The notes under the pieces were generated by a model that saw only the letters and a program-made list of their open reading frames with translations, was not told the origin of the DNA and searched no databases. A stretch of 64,000 nucleotides of DNA from Monosiga brevicollis MX1. Its lineage: Eukaryota > Opisthokonta > Choanoflagellata > Craspedida > Salpingoecidae. Both the position numbers and the translations under genes were made by a program. This document shows, one piece after another, positions 21,733 through 35,027 of the stretch. Location of the stretch: NCBI RefSeq assembly GCF_000002865.3, contig NW_001865040.1, positions 1,062,174 to 1,126,173 of the forward strand, in the 5' to 3' direction. Each line of letters starts with the position of its first letter. The stretch's first letter is position 1.

Positions 21733-24700
21733 CTAGTCTACAATCGAGTCCAGATTATTGCTTAGCAAAAGGCAGGCTGATTTCATCAGGACGCGTTGAA
21801 CCAACAACCCAGACTCTGGTGCTTCCTCGAACATGGCATCGAGCTGCTGCCTGCGTCGGACCACATACCAACAAACAGACACAAGAAGCATGAGAAAGAT
21901 TATAAATCCTCAAGCTGGGCTTTGACAGGCATAGATCGACCAAAACAAGTCGCTCAAACAGACCTTGTCAACTCAAAAACAATGCTGTTGGCACGAACTT
22001 CCGCTCGAAAAGGCCGCGGCTGGCGCAGAACAAAATTGACCTCACCTGTGTCGATAAAACGATAAGATGATATAGTCATCATGATAATGATCATGACCAG
22101 TGCATCAGATTACATGTACAAGCAGCTATGGTGCGACACCTCGCGCCACGCGGGCGACGATCATCAAAAGCAAAAATATCGGGCTGCGGGCCAAACGGTT
22201 GAGCGATCCAGGTGCATTCCAGTTTGAAACGCACCGAATATGCCTCCCGCACGACAACGCATGATGAGTTTGTGAGAGATCAGCGGCTCCTCTCCAATCG
22301 TATTGCGCTGTTACAAGGAAAAAAGTAAACCAGCCAATTCCCAACACACAAAAAGAGGGAAAGATCAAAGAGGGAAAAGCCAGCGCATGCTTGCCCAAAC
22401 ATCATGGAGGCAATGCGCACGAATGAAGCACAAGCACATACACGAAACCGCTGCATGATTGCAGGTGCACGTCGCCGACGCGGCATTTGTGTCGGCTTGC
22501 TCAATACCACGTCGCCTTGCAATAGAAAATAGACAGACTCTGCAGGCTCAGCCACATCAAAGAGCGTCTACAGCAGAAAAAATGCCCAAAGTATGAGGAT
22601 CACGCTCCTCAGTTTGCATGCGCTTCATCAATGAGGAGACCTCAAACAAGTTGAAGGCACAACTGCAATGGGGTCAACCAGGCTCCTGGCTGTCATTTCA
22701 CTCGTGCGCAGGCCTGACGCTGGAGGCCGGCAACGCTCTCACCTCGCCTTGCGTCACGCGTCGCTCAGTGAAAAACCGCCGAGCCTCTTCCAATGCACTT
22801 CTGGAAAAAGTAGCTTCCTCCTCCTCATCCACAAGATAAGCAGCGAGCAGATCTATGGCCAGTTGGCCGTGAGCACATTTCACAGTGGATCGTTGGAAAA
22901 TTGCAATCAGACCCAATCTAGACTCTGGTAAGACAGGGCTCCAGCTGCTCGCAAAATTCGCGACGCACCAGCAACCGTTCGCGCGTCAATCCCTTGGACT
23001 GGGTGGATATCTGCGCCAACCATGCACAACAGCTCATTTTCCGCCCATTCAAGTGCGTGTTCCAAGTCTGACAGCACTTGCGTCCATTCGTCCTCGCCTA
23101 AACGCAAAAGATTCCCGAGGGATTGAGCCAACTTCACCATGCCGGAAACTCTGGCCCGGACAAAATTGTTGGATTCCAAGTCACCTACCCTCGGCAGGAA
23201 GGACAGATTGACTACGCAGAATGCGCTCTGTGCTAGCATCAAGTCCTGAAAACACCAGGATGTGGCGATGTCTAACGCCGATCACAAGACTCAGATGAAA
23301 AGGCCCCAAAGCGCACATACTAGCCGACCTTCCACTGTTCGCCTCTTTCATGCCACTCCATATCAGATGTTCTGGGGTTGCCCCATCCCGAATCACCGTG
23401 ACCATCACCTTGGCCTTTCACATCGCATGCCGTCGTTCATATGCCTCCGATTCTGTTACTTACATTACCGCGAGTTGCTTCAGCGCGACAAAACAAGAGC
23501 GCACTGCTGTGGCATCCACGCCAGACACCTAAGAGAAGCCACGTCAACTGCAGTTAGAATTAACATGCAAACGCATCTGCTACTCATGTCCAAGATGACA
23601 AACAACAATCAGAAGAGCATGAGTTTTGAAGACCTGAGCAAAGTCTACAACAAGAAAGCAACGAGTGCCCTCCAAGGACGTCTCAGCGGCCATGCTAAGG
23701 CCTGTTGTAAACTCTTTAAGAAGCGCTAAAGCCAAGACGCAAAAAAAAACAAAAGACCCCAAATGAGCGCAAGCAACGCTTCAAAGTCCCAAGCCGAGCG
23801 TTTTTTTCTTGTTTGGCCGTTCAACATGCTCGGAAGGAGATGCGTGCTCAAAACCAAGTTTCGGCGCGGTAAGCGTACAAAGAGAAGATCCGAAGAAGAT
23901 GTAGCCCGAGAGTTTGTAGGAGATGATGCGGCTTCGATGCTTGGCCAAGAGAGAGCGTTGCTGGAAGTCACGCTGCACATTGCTGCTGCGATAGACTTGG
24001 TGCGACACCTTGGTTTGCGCGTACTGGAAGATGAAATTGAGAATGGAAAGGCCACAACCCACACCCATGCCAATCTCCAGATTAGTCATGAGGATGGCAA
24101 TGAAGGTCAGCCAAATAATGATGTACTCTGAGACGTGAACCAGCTTGAAGGAGAGAATTAGCCAGCTAAACATGAGCTCCAAGGCGATAAAGGTCAAAAC
24201 ACTTCCAAAGAAGAATTTTGGGACAAAGGCCAAAATGGAAACTGGGACCATGAAGATGGCCACTTCCAACGCAATCACTAAAGCTCCGACCATCCGAGAG
24301 TTGACCTGCCATCCCTCAACCGTGCTCAGTATGAGGAACAAAACTCAAGACACAAAGCACGACGTGTCCAATCGAGAAGAGGAAAAACACGCACGTTGGC
24401 TCGCATGGTGAACAGTGTCTGACTAAAAATGTATGAGCCAGTCTACGTGAACAAGCGAGACGTGATCAGACACCCATAACGACCATCGTTGGCCTGTGGA
24501 CAAGCATGGAAAAGCGGCTCGCTCGCATGCGCTACGAGTCCTTACAAAGCCACCCGTCAGACCAGATACCAGGTTGCTGATACCGACAGTACAGAGTTCT
24601 TTGTTAAAGTCCAAACGACTGCCCAGCTCCATCTAATCGGCATGATGAGTGAGCTGAGAGTGATGAATGCAATGCATCTGTCGAAGACTAGGCATTCGTT

Positions 24701-26641
24701 AAAAAAAAAGAGGGGGGGGCGTTCAATGCGTGCAGACCTGAATGGCCGCCACATCCAAGCTGCTCGAAAAAGCCACAACGAAATACATGGCAATCCAAGT
24801 TGGAATCAATCTGCGCAGTTCCCCAATCCGGTCATGGAAAGCAGGCAAGAAACAAGTGAGCCCTCATCGCGGTGAAGTACCCCAAGCCGAAGCCGCCTTT
24901 TGAAGCACAAAGGTAGCCAGAAAGAGGTGAATGCCTTACTTGGGTACGACCCCCCAATGCACTTTGCCAAACTGATAGTGCTCCCAAACCTCCCAGAACT
25001 TCGTCGACCCCGTGGAGGGGGCCAACCACCCCTCGCCAAAAGCAACGCGTGCTTCGTCCAAAGAGGTTCCGCTGGCAGCCAGGATGATGTGAAAAATGAC
25101 GGGAATCGCCAAGAGGCAGCACGGCAGCACGGCAAAATGACGGAAGCGATTGGTCACAAAGATGAGACCGATGCCCAAGAGGAGGCCTGGCGTAATGAGT
25201 ATCATGCTGTCACGGTTGAAGGGTGCGCCCCAATCGCGAAAGGTCAAGATCTGCTTGCCGCTCATTAACGATAAGCCCGCTTCAAAACAGTACAGGCCGA
25301 TAAATGCTGAAAACAAAGACATGGCCATTGCGCCTAGATGAGGCAAGCACAAAATCTGATTCCGCACTACAGCGCGTGAGGTCACATACCGAGATAGCCG
25401 GCAATAACAGCCAATGGCAGGTATTGGACCAGCGATGCCAGCTTCAGGCTAGCAATGCAAGGTCAAGCAAAGCGAGAGATTCTGTCAGAATTCCATTTCG
25501 TGCGTACAGTGGGCACCGCTGCAAAATCTCGACCTTTCCCCCACCGACCCCTGTCTGACGGCAAGCATCTGACAGAGTGTGTTGCTGCTCAACGCACCGG
25601 CCAGTTACAAAGAGAGCCGCTCCCAGGCTGGCAGTGCTGATGGCCAACCAACACAGAGTTGTGGCAAGGACGTCTGCGTGTGAGAGGTCATGCTGCTTGC
25701 CATAAGTCACAATGGCGCTGGCCATGCTGGAGAGGAAGATGAGTCCTGCGTCCTGCACCTGGCCAATGGCAAAAGTCAGGGTACTGAAGGTGGTGAAAAT
25801 AATTTGATGGATGCTGGAGGATAAAATGACGAGCTTGATGAGATAGGGCATGCTCTCCTTATAGTACGGGTCTCGGAAAATGATTTGTGCAAACGAGATC
25901 AGAACAGGGATGAGGATGATGGAGTTGATGCAGCCATAGAGCAGGCCCACTAAGAGTCGCTGCCTAGGCGACAAGGCCCGCGATGGCACCTCCACTGGGA
26001 GCAAAATGACCACAAAAAGAAGGAGAAGAACCGAAGATGAGATGATTCGGAAGAGTCAGGCTAGTATGGGCCAAGCCCAATCAGACGCCGCTCGAGAGCC
26101 GCTTCAACGCGCTTCCCGTCCTGATCGCGACAAGGCATGCGCACCTGTCTCAGTCGTCTGATATTTAGCCGCAGACTGTGCATGTAAAAGTGGCTGCGAT
26201 GCACCATCGCGACTAGAACCATGGCTGCCATAGCTATGCGATGCAGAACCGCGACTTCCATCGGCCCCAACTGCTTGAAGCGAGGTTGTGCTCTGACTCA
26301 GCTCTTGGAGCTCTTCGTCGTCGTCCAGGCCACGCTCAAAGCCCCTAAAGTAGCTATTGCCATCTACGGGCTGGAGGACGGACTGAAATAGGCCTAGCGA
26401 GCCAAAGTTGACCAGGGAAGCCTGCTGAAAAGAGCCTGATTCGGATCGAGAAGCACATGCCGTGAGCCTGCACAGCTGATGGGTGACACACATGGCGAGC
26501 CATCCTTTGCCTTGAGCGTAAGAAGTCACTTTATAAACAAGGGTTGTAGGGTCAGCGTGTTCCATTCGCACCTGCCATGGACTGAGACGGCACGGAACGG
26601 CCTGAGGCAATGTCCATGGGCACGGCCGAGTTGTCTGCCAT
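21733..26641 (-). CDS. SulP-family transporter with STAS and cyclic-nucleotide-binding domains (Vsb1/YGR125W-like)
   Basis: ATG at 26641 (MADNSAVPMDI...). A long Ser/Gly-rich cytosolic N-terminus (to about 26100) precedes many hydrophobic exons: RLLVGLLYGCINSIILIPVLI (positions 26000-25850), FSTLTFAIGQVQDAGLIFLSS, and MILITPGLLLGIGLIFVTN. The SulP signature FNKELCTVGISNLVSGLTGG is at about 24600-24540, and ALVIALEVAIFMVPVSILAF is at about 24290. A STAS-like part follows (VSGVDATAVRSCFVALKQL, about 23530-23475; HILVFSGLDAS), then a helix LEHALEWAENELL. The last part is a cNMP-binding fold: AEPAESVYFLLQGDVV (about 22550-22500) and GEVNFVLRQPRPFRAEV (about 22050-21995). The stop is at 21733-21735. 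The order matches fungal Vsb1/YGR125W, a vacuolar basic-amino-acid transporter of the SulP family. Substrate is inferred, not shown. Confidence 0.85.
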
Positions 26642-27092
26642 CGCTGCCCGTTGGCGCTGTGTGCTGGCGCTCCAGCTGCTCATGACCGGCGGCTCCTGAC
26701 GCCCAGCAACGATCTTTGAACCACGATCAGACACCGTCCACGTGCAAGTTGTCCTAAATTTCACGATGTTTAGCCTCCAGCACCTTTGCCTCACACTGGC
26801 TTCGTCAGCCCAGCTCAGCTCAGCTCAGCGTAGCCCAGCTCAACCTCGGCTCAGCTCGGCTCGGCTCGACTCAGCTCAGCCGTGGACTGTTCTCGCGCGC
26901 AATTTCCAACAAGAAAATAATCTTGTGACTGTTTTCGCTTTCTGTACTTCAAGACCTTAACACCAAAGGTACACACGTTTTGTTGGTGCAGCAAGCACAT
27001 GGTGACTCTCTCTTTCCTGCTTCTCTCGCTTTGCACACAGCTCTCAGCGTTGACCGACGTGCATCATTTTTGGACGCTCGGGACCGCGAGAG
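26642..27092. promoter_or_regulatory. Divergent promoter region between SulP and RBM19 genes
   Basis: 451 bp separate two oppositely oriented start codons, so a shared bidirectional promoter is likely. A GCTCA-type pentanucleotide array lies in the middle of it. Confidence 0.5.
26810..26881. repeat. Imperfect (GCTCA)n pentanucleotide array
   Basis: About 70 bp of CAGCT/CAGCG/CGGCT variants of a 5-bp unit, located in the intergenic region upstream of RBM19. Confidence 0.85.
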
Positions 27093-30000
27093 ATGGCGGA
27101 CCAACACGGCAGCTCGGGCCAGAGCGTGCCTTCATCGCGCATTATTGTGAAAAATTTGTAAGTCTTTGCTGGCATCGGGTTTTGAAGGCGCAGGCTGCAG
27201 CCGCCGTTCGATTTGGCCGAGCTGCGAACGCCGTCAACGCCACGTGGTATTGTTGACGGCAGAGGCAGGATCCATGCTTTTCACAGCGTGACCTGTCTGG
27301 GCCTGCATTTGCCTGTATGTTTGTTCGCAAACTTCAAACTGATTGGCTGTGATCCTCTGACTAGGCCGAAACACATCCAAGAGCCACGCTTGCGTGAGCT
27401 GTTTGCAAAGTATGGCGAGCTGACCCAGGTCAGAGCATTCGCTGAGATTCTATTCCATCGTCTTCTCTTGCCTGTGTCTGTGCCCGTGCCTGTTGTATCC
27501 AGATTTGCGCTCCAGGCTCAGCCTGCGCAATTGCATGTACGCTCGCGTCCTGATGATGCACACCCTTCCTAACTCTCGGCTTGCGCTTGCGCGCCATATC
27601 CCGCTCTGCGACTGTGCTTTGCTTTTGTGGGCGATGATGGGTGCTTGGCGTAGGTCAAGCTTTTGAGCAAACGGCGCATGGCCTACATCGGCTTTAAGGA
27701 CGTAGACTCAGCAACCGCCGCCGTGAGCAAGGAGAACGATGTTTTCGTCGACACCTCCAAGATTGAGGTACTTGCTCAGCCCTCACTCAGCAGATGGTGG
27801 CTTGACTGAAGCACACGACTCATGCTGCCCGTCGCGGCTGCGCTGTATAGGTCGCACATGCCCTGGCTGTCGGCGATCAACGCCTCCCTCGGCCTTGGTC
27901 CAAACAATCGCGAGGCTCCTCGGCCTACGAGTCACGCGAGGTAGAGTGCTTGGACCTACCCGGCGCTATCGAAGCCTGTGTTCCCCTTCTGCTTCATCTT
28001 CGACTGGGCTCACGCTGTCTACCTCAAACGCCATGTCTTGTCCAGTCGCAACGTTTGCGCATGATTGCCAAGCTCACCGGCGCACTGCAGGAATCTGACG
28101 GTGCACCGTCGAAGAAGAAAAAGAAGTTGCCCGCCGCTCTGGCTCAGGACCAGGAACAGCTGGCGCGCCTCGAGAAGTTGGCCCAGGATCCATCAGCAGA
28201 CCCCCAGCTGGCTGAGTACATGCAATTGATGGGCAATACAGGCCGCCAAAAGACCTGGGCCAACGATGCTTTGCAGTCATCGTTGCCCAACCCGACGCAG
28301 GCCGTGGCCGGTCCTTCCTCAGTGGAAAAAGACCAGCCCAAACCGAAGGTTGCCTACGATGACGACAATGACAGCGACGACGAGGAATACCAGGATTTGC
28401 CAGGTGCGGCAACAAGCTAGACTCCGGCGCCTTGTTGTTGTCGTTGTTGCTGCTGCTGTCGTTGCTCCCCTCTTTTGCTGGGCATATGTAGCAATGGCCC
28501 CGTTTCTTTTTTTTCTTTTTTTTTCTTCTCTTTTTTTTCACAACCGTGCGTGCCGTAGTTGCCGCTGATCAAAAGAGCGATGATGCTCGTGACGACATCG
28601 ATACAGAGGGAGCAGGCGAAGATGTGCAGGCTGTAGTGGCCCTGCAGAAGCAAAAGGCAGCCATGTCAAATTTGGATGTAAGCCCCTTGTGCCCACTTGT
28701 ACTTTTGTGTGCGCGTATAAGGATGATGAGCTCAGTTGACAGTCTTATGCTCGGCCTAACACTTGACTTGCTGGGTGCTCAGTGGCTTCGGTCCAAGACT
28801 GGCGAGTCTTCGGCAGCTGATTTTGAGGATGACGACGCGGAAGCGGAGGAGGAGGATCCCTCCATGCTGGAAGATGGTAAAACCACAGATCGGCAAAGCA
28901 ACGACGACAGCGACGACGACAGCAACGACGATGAGGAGGAGGATGAAGATGCGGATGAGGATCAGGATCATGACGAGAGTGATAATGGCAACAAGGCGGA
29001 GAAAAAGCAGTTTTCTACGGATCAGGTACTGACTGCGTTTGAATGCATTGTTCGTCAGCTACGCTCTCGCGTGCTCCCTTGGTGGCCGTTCGCCTCTTGT
29101 GGCAGATTCTGACCTCAGAGGCTCTGTTGTCTCAACTCGTGCGCTATTTAGGATGGCCTGGAAGCTATCTTCCAGCGCACAGAGGCACAAACCGCTGGTA
29201 GCGAAGAGGTCGATAGTGACGCTGAGGAGCTGGATGAGGCACCTGTGGAAGAATTGACAAAGCCGGAGCGTTTCTTTACCGTCCGTGTTCTGGGCCTGCC
29301 CTTCAAAGCCCGTGAACCCGAGATCGTTGGCTTTTTCAAGCCACTCAAGCCCATCGACGTGCGGCTTCTCTTCGACAAGCGCAAGCGCTCCAGTGGTCGT
29401 GCTTTCGTTGACTTTGCCACGAAACCAGAGTGGAAGAAGGCGCTCGAGAAGCACAAGAGCAAAATGGGTGCGTCGCGCATGTTTTTGATTTGGGTCTATC
29501 GCTACCAGGCGACCTCTGCTCAAAGCATTCCGTTCTTCTTAAACGTTTGACCGGACCCGCGATCTGCAGGCAAACGCTACATCGAGGTGACAGCGGCCAT
29601 CCCGGAGCGCAACATCATGCAACAGATTGAGAAGCTGGAGCCGGAAGATAAGCCCAAAAAGGACTATCCCGCACCTTTGCGACCCGAAGATGAGGACATT
29701 GGCGAATCCGGCCGTTTGTTTGTGCGCAATCTGCCGTATGCTTGTCGGGAAGATGAGCTCCGCGAGCTCTTTGAGGCTTTTGGTGAGCGCATCGTTCTCG
29801 ATTCCCCTCAACGCCCCCTTTTGCTATTATTGTTTGTTTTACCTTAGCTTACAATACCATCTTACGCTCACTACACTCTCTTTTTCTCGTACCCCGTCCT
29901 CCATTTTGGTCTACGCGGCGTTATTCTGCATTCACCTCTCAAGGTCCCTTGTCAGAGCTGCATATGCCGATTGATGGCGAAACCAAGAAGCCCAAGGGCT

Positions 30001-32690
30001 TTGCGTTTATTACTTTTGTCCTCCCCGAGCATGCCAGCCAGGCGTTTCAAAACTTGGACAATACCATTTTTCAGGTATGGTGCGCGCCAGGATCAATTCC
30101 TTGCTTTTACCCTCCCTTCACATGACTGGGCGTGCGATTTACTTGAGACACCAATGACATTGTTGTCTGCCAGGGCCGTCTTTTGCACGTGCTGCCGGCT
30201 CGCCACAAGCCCGGAACGGATGCTGACTTTGAAGTCGAGGAGGGCAGCAACTACAAAAAAGTATGTTCTTATTGGAGCTTCCGTGCCTTCTTCTATTCAA
30301 GTGCTTGTATTCTCTAACGTATTTGATGGCGGTTGCTGCTTCAATGAATCAGGACAAGGCCACCAAGCAGAAGCAAAAGGCTGGTGATGCCTACAACTGG
30401 AGCACACTGTTCCTCCGTCAGGATGCCGTGGCCGAAGCCATGGCCGATGAATTCGGTGTTTCTAAAGGCGAACTGATGGATGATGTACGTGCTCTACGGA
30501 GCCTCCAAGCGAGGTGTTGTCGCTTTTTTTTAACGGTGTCATGCAATGCTCCCGTTATTCATTCTCGATGTATGCAATCGTGGTTGTAGAGTGGAGAAGC
30601 CTCGCTGGCTGTGCGAATGGCCTTGGGCGAATCAAACATTATCGCAGAGAACAAACGGTTTCTTGAAGAGCATGGCGTCAAGCTTTCAGCATTTGACACT
30701 CGCATTGGCAAGCGCAGCACAACGGTAGGTAGTTGCTGTTCAACCTCTCCATGGATATTGGCAACGCTCTGACCGGGTTCTCATTGAAGTTTTGTCTCAT
30801 TCCGTGCACTTTTTGCTGCGCATGCTAGACTCTCCTGGTGAAAAACTTGCCGTTTGCAGCGGAGGAGAAGACATTGCGACCCCTTTTTGAAGCGCATGGT
30901 GATCTGAGCAACTTTGTCATGCCTCCTTCGCGAACCATGGCGCTCGTTGAATACATGGAGCCGAGTGAGGCACGGTGCGTTGAACTGTGTCTGCTCAGTG
31001 TGTGCGTTGCGTTCAGCTTTAGCAATGAGCGTGCGCACGATGAATTCATTCGGTTGGTTGCATCGATCACTAGTCGTGGTTTTCGCAAGTTGGCTTATCG
31101 CAAGTACAAGGATGAGCCGCTCTATCTGGAATGGGCACCGAAACAGTGTTTTGTCGACTCGCCAGAAGAACCTACCACCGACTGGCCCGCTGACTCGGCT
31201 TCCAAGGCAGAACCAACAGCGCAGGCAACCGCAGCGCCTGCGGCGCCTGCCGAGGCACCGCCTCAGAAGGAACGCACCGATGTCAACAAGAAGGCGAACA
31301 AGAAGAAAGCGGCGACCAAGGACGACACTACGCAGCAACAAAAACCACACGATGCTGCGCAATCTTCAAATTCGAGCCAGTCTGCGAAAGCCCACCCTGC
31401 AGAAGAACTCTCCGGTTTGTAGCCCGCCACAGTCAGCTTTATACATGCTGTACTGTACTGTACTGTGCTGTACTGTACTGTACTGTACTGTACTGTACTG
31501 TACTGTACTGTACTGTACTGTACTGCGTTGTGATACATATTTAACACCCCGCTCCTCGCGCGGAAATGCTGCAGGCAAAGACGAAGGAGCTGAGGAGGTG
31601 GATACGAGTGGCCCCAGCTCAAGCGTCTTCGTCAAGAACCTGCACTTTGACACGGACGAAGATGCGCTGCGTCATCATTTTGAGGGCATTGGACCGATTC
31701 GGTGTGTGCTCGGGCTCTTTCATGTGTTCATGTGGACGTTACGCTTCTTTATTCATGCTTGTATTCATTGACGTGTCTTACCCTTTTGGACTTGTGGCTG
31801 CCCCGTAGTTCGGTTCGGGTGGCTCGCAAACCGAACCCCAAGGAGCCGAGTCGACCGCTCTCCATGGGCTTTGGCTTTGTGGAATACAAGTCGTGCGTCA
31901 CCCTTCGCATCTTTGCGGGGCACGTTGCGTGCCAAGTTGTCGCCTCCTTACGAGCCTTGTCTTTGAAATATCTAGGCGTCAAGATGCCGTGCGAGCCATT
32001 AAGATGCTCCATGGCTCGTCGCTTCAAGAGCATACGCTTGAGTTGAAGATGTCGGAGCGCACAGGTGCCCCTCTCACCAAGCGCGAGCGCCAGGTTCGAT
32101 TCATCTTTGGTTCAACATTTTTCAGCGTCTTCGTCCAGCTCTGCAACAAAGGCTTGATTTGCTCAACCTCATAACCGGCTTGTGGTTTTATTCATCCAGG
32201 GGAAGAAAATGAAGGCCAAGTCCAACAAGTTGGTCGTCCGCAACATTGCCTTTGAAGCGACACCCAAGGAGGTGCAGCAGCTCTTTTCGCCACACGGCAA
32301 CATTGTCTCCGTACGCCTGCCCCGCAAGCAATATGACGGCACACATCGCGGGTGAGTGGGCATCATTTTTTTTTTTTCTTTTTTCCTCCATGTATTCCAA
32401 GCTTGACTTCGTGCTCTTCTCGCACACGTCTGTCCGTTTGCACTCTTTCTCACACCAATGCTTGCTCGTTGCGTAGCTTCGCTTTCATCGAGTTTTCCAC
32501 GAAGCAAGAAGCCCGCGATGCCTTTTCGGCGCTCAGCGGCACGCATCTATACGGTCGCCGCCTTGCCATGGAATTTGCCGAAGACGATGAGAGTCTGGAG
32601 ACCCTTCGACAGAAAACTCAGCGGTCCATGCACCAGTCTGACAGCGGCGATCGCCGTGACCGCAGCAAGCGCATCAAGTTCGATGATTGA
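27093..32690 (+). CDS. RBM19: RBM19 / Mrd1, six-RRM ribosome-biogenesis factor
   Basis: ATG 27093 (MADQHGSSGQSVPSSRIIVKNL) to TGA 32688-32690, interrupted by many short introns. Six RRMs are visible in order. RRM1 has RIIVKNL, then LRELFAKYGELTQV, MAYIGFKD (27140-27765). RRM2 has FTVRVLGLPFKAREPEIVGFF (about 29274-29590). RRM3 has GRLFVRNLPYACREDELREL (about 29710-30200). RRM4 has TLLVKNLPFAAEEKTLRPLF (about 30829-31140). RRM5 has SSVFVKNLHFDTDEDALRHHF and MGFGFVEYKS (about 31620-32060). RRM6 has NKLVVRNIAFEATPKEVQQLF and GFAFIEFSTKQEA (about 32226-32575). Between RRM1 and RRM2 is a long acidic, Lys-rich linker (28100-29030). Six RRMs match RBM19 of animals; yeast Mrd1 has five. It acts in the nucleolus on 35S pre-rRNA and U3 for 18S processing. 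Confidence 0.95.
31449..31525. repeat. (TGTAC)n pentanucleotide microsatellite in an RBM19 intron
   Basis: About fifteen near-perfect copies of the 5-bp unit, with one variant (TGTGC). It lies between the RRM4 linker exon, whose frame stops at 31422, and the RRM5 exon, so within an intron. It creates spurious frames on both strands. Confidence 0.95.
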
Positions 32691-33410
32691 GCGGCCATAA
32701 TTAAAAACCTTGAAAACTTGTTGGCTGCACCCCTCCCAAAAAACAATGAAAATCAAAAAAAGGTCAGCAATCGGCCAAAAATGAGTTCTCTACGGTTTAA
32801 ATTGTGTTGTTGCTTGGGTATATCAATTTACATAAAGATGCTCAATTTGATCCACTTCCGACCATGTCAACCGCCAATGTTCGGTGGGCATCAAAGAGCA
32901 GTAAGCGCAAAACAAAAGCATAAAGAAAGAGAAAGTGCACCAAAAAGGCAAATCACAGAATGGGCGGACGCAAGTATACACAAACGGACCACTCATACAA
33001 GGAAGACAAAAACCAGCAAATACGTGACACGTCGAGACGCCCGACAAGAAGGTACGAAATGAAAAGAAAACTCATAAGACGAGAGGCAGGAGAAGAGCAT
33101 ATACGAACTGGCCTCAACCACAACCTTTGTTAGCAAGTTTCACGCCACTCCGGAACATCGCCACAAAAACACGTTGTAGCAGGAAGCATTGAGCGACAAC
33201 ACAAGCGTGCCAGGGCTGGTCTTCCGCTCTGACACAATTTAATATTTGCTCAACTGCGTCAAGCGCAGTTGCCGATTACCGACTGGTAAGAAGACACCAA
33301 AGCACAAAAGAGTCAGACACAACAAGAGAAATATAAAGGCGAAACACCGAGTGTACTGGGAACAACAATGGCCCACACAACCGATGTGATAACCCAGGGG
33401 ATCTGGCAGC
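32691..33410. other. Convergent intergenic region, A-rich
   Basis: Runs between the RBM19 stop and the stop of the next minus-strand gene. Purine-rich and A-rich, with no conserved frame. It holds two 3' UTRs. Confidence 0.55.
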
Positions 33411-35027
33411 CTACCATGCCCCAGGGGTCATCATGGGGTCACCGCCCAGGGCAATTTTGGGAGTGCTGACGGGGTTCAAGAGCGCGTTTTGAACTTGGTT
33501 GGCTGTGGCCAAGTTGGGCATGGGAAGCGGGCCCGCGGCAGCTTTGGGCAGGCTCTTGTTACGACCATCGGATTGGCGCCGGCGCTTCTCCTCATCGCAG
33601 TTGTGCTTTTGCTTCTTGGGGTAAAAGCCGCATTTGCCACACTTGTACTCGCCGCGCTTGCTGGCTGAGCCTTTTTTGGCATGTGAGTGTGCCGTCATTT
33701 TCTTCTCGCGCTTGTTTCGTGGATCACCGTCGAACCACCGAGCGGCAAAATTGTCTGCTCGAGGTGGGAGAGCTGTCATTGCATGGGGATGGGACCCATA
33801 GGCATATGTGGTTGCCGCCGCCATGCCGGCGCTTGTGGCAGGTGCGGCGGTGGTGGTAGCTGCGACCATGTGTTGGTGGGGCTGGTGTGACTGCCGCTGT
33901 GCCACAGTTTGCTGGTGATGATGTTGTTGCACGTGTGCGTGTGACTCTGGCAGGGCTTGGGACTGCTCGAGGAGCTGAGTCATTGGCGGAGAAGTGGTCG
34001 TGTACGGTGGCGTGATGACGTCCGTTGCTGCCGGGGAGGGGCCGCTGCTGTGCTCGATCTCAACTTGCTCTGATTGAGCTTGGCTGGCTTCCGTCAGCAA
34101 GCGGCGTTTGGAGGTCTGTGGGAAAAGGAGAAGCAGTAATTTACCCCAGAGCAGGGACACGTGATTTGTGAGAGCATGATTTCGAGGCTGAAAGTGCGCG
34201 AGTGGGCCGGCAAGATGGGTCGGAAGCTGACCTTGGTGCGGCGAACGGTTGGTGAGGTGGCGCGAAGTTCGGTTTTTTCATCTTGCTTGGCAACGAGTTC
34301 AAAGGGCTCAATGCGGGGAGGAGAGCGCCCAAGGTTCATGCGACGGCGTTGCCGAATTGTGCCATGGGATTGAATGTCAAGGACCTCGTTTTGCCGTTGC
34401 ACGCATGGCGAGGCACCGGTCAAGCAACCCAGGCCATCCGTCTTGCTTAACGGGGAGAACATGCTCATACCCAGACCAGAGTCGTTCAGCGCCTGTGTAG
34501 AGTGCCAGCAGCATGAGGCAACGGTGTTGGTGCTTCAAGACCAGCGAGGACCGGGAGCAAAGAGAGTGAAACAACTGACCGAGCCGTGCATGTTGAGGCC
34601 GCGGAGATCAGGGGGAGACATGGCATCGACGGCATCGGTGATGCCCTGGGCCTCGAGCTCAAAATCGGCGTTCGAAAAGTTTTGCAAGAGGCTGGGAGCG
34701 CGCATCTTGCCCGGGGTAAGGCCAGAGTTGTCACTTGCATCAGAAAAGGCTGAGCCAGGGGTACGTCGCTGGCCATAGTTCCGGGTAGGGGTGCGGCCTG
34801 GGGTGCTGTGAGCACCAAGGTGGCCGAAACTAAGCAGAGTGTGGCAACGTGTGCAGGCGCGCCCATGTGAGTGAGCACGGCAGCGAAGGCGGCATCGAGA
34901 GTCGTGTGTGGCACGGGAGAATCTGAGAGAACGTGCATGAGACATACCGTGAGGCTGTCAGGGGTGAGTCTGGCGCCTCAAAGGATGTGCGCATGTAAAC
35001 GGGGCGAGGCAATTCTTTGCCCGACAT
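33411..35027 (-). CDS. Unrecognised Cys/His-containing, low-complexity protein
   Basis: ATG at 35025-35027 (MSGKELPRPVYMRTSFEAPD...), several exons, stop at 33411. The first half carries TPGKMRAPSLLQNFSNADFEL and repeated S/T-P sites. The middle (34100-33750) is rich in Gln, His, Ala and Thr. The end holds the one clear motif, YKCGKCGFYPKKQKHNC (about 33650-33600), a CxxC-x9-HxC arrangement resembling a small zinc knuckle, next to KREKKMTAHSHAKKG and KRRRQ basic clusters. A nuclear DNA- or RNA-associated role is plausible but not shown. No known family was recognised. Exon boundaries between 34950 and 34100 are approximate. Confidence 0.65.

Noticed and set aside
31366-31653. Minus-strand frame rich in VQYST
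   Set aside because: Translation of the (TGTAC)n array inside an RBM19 intron.
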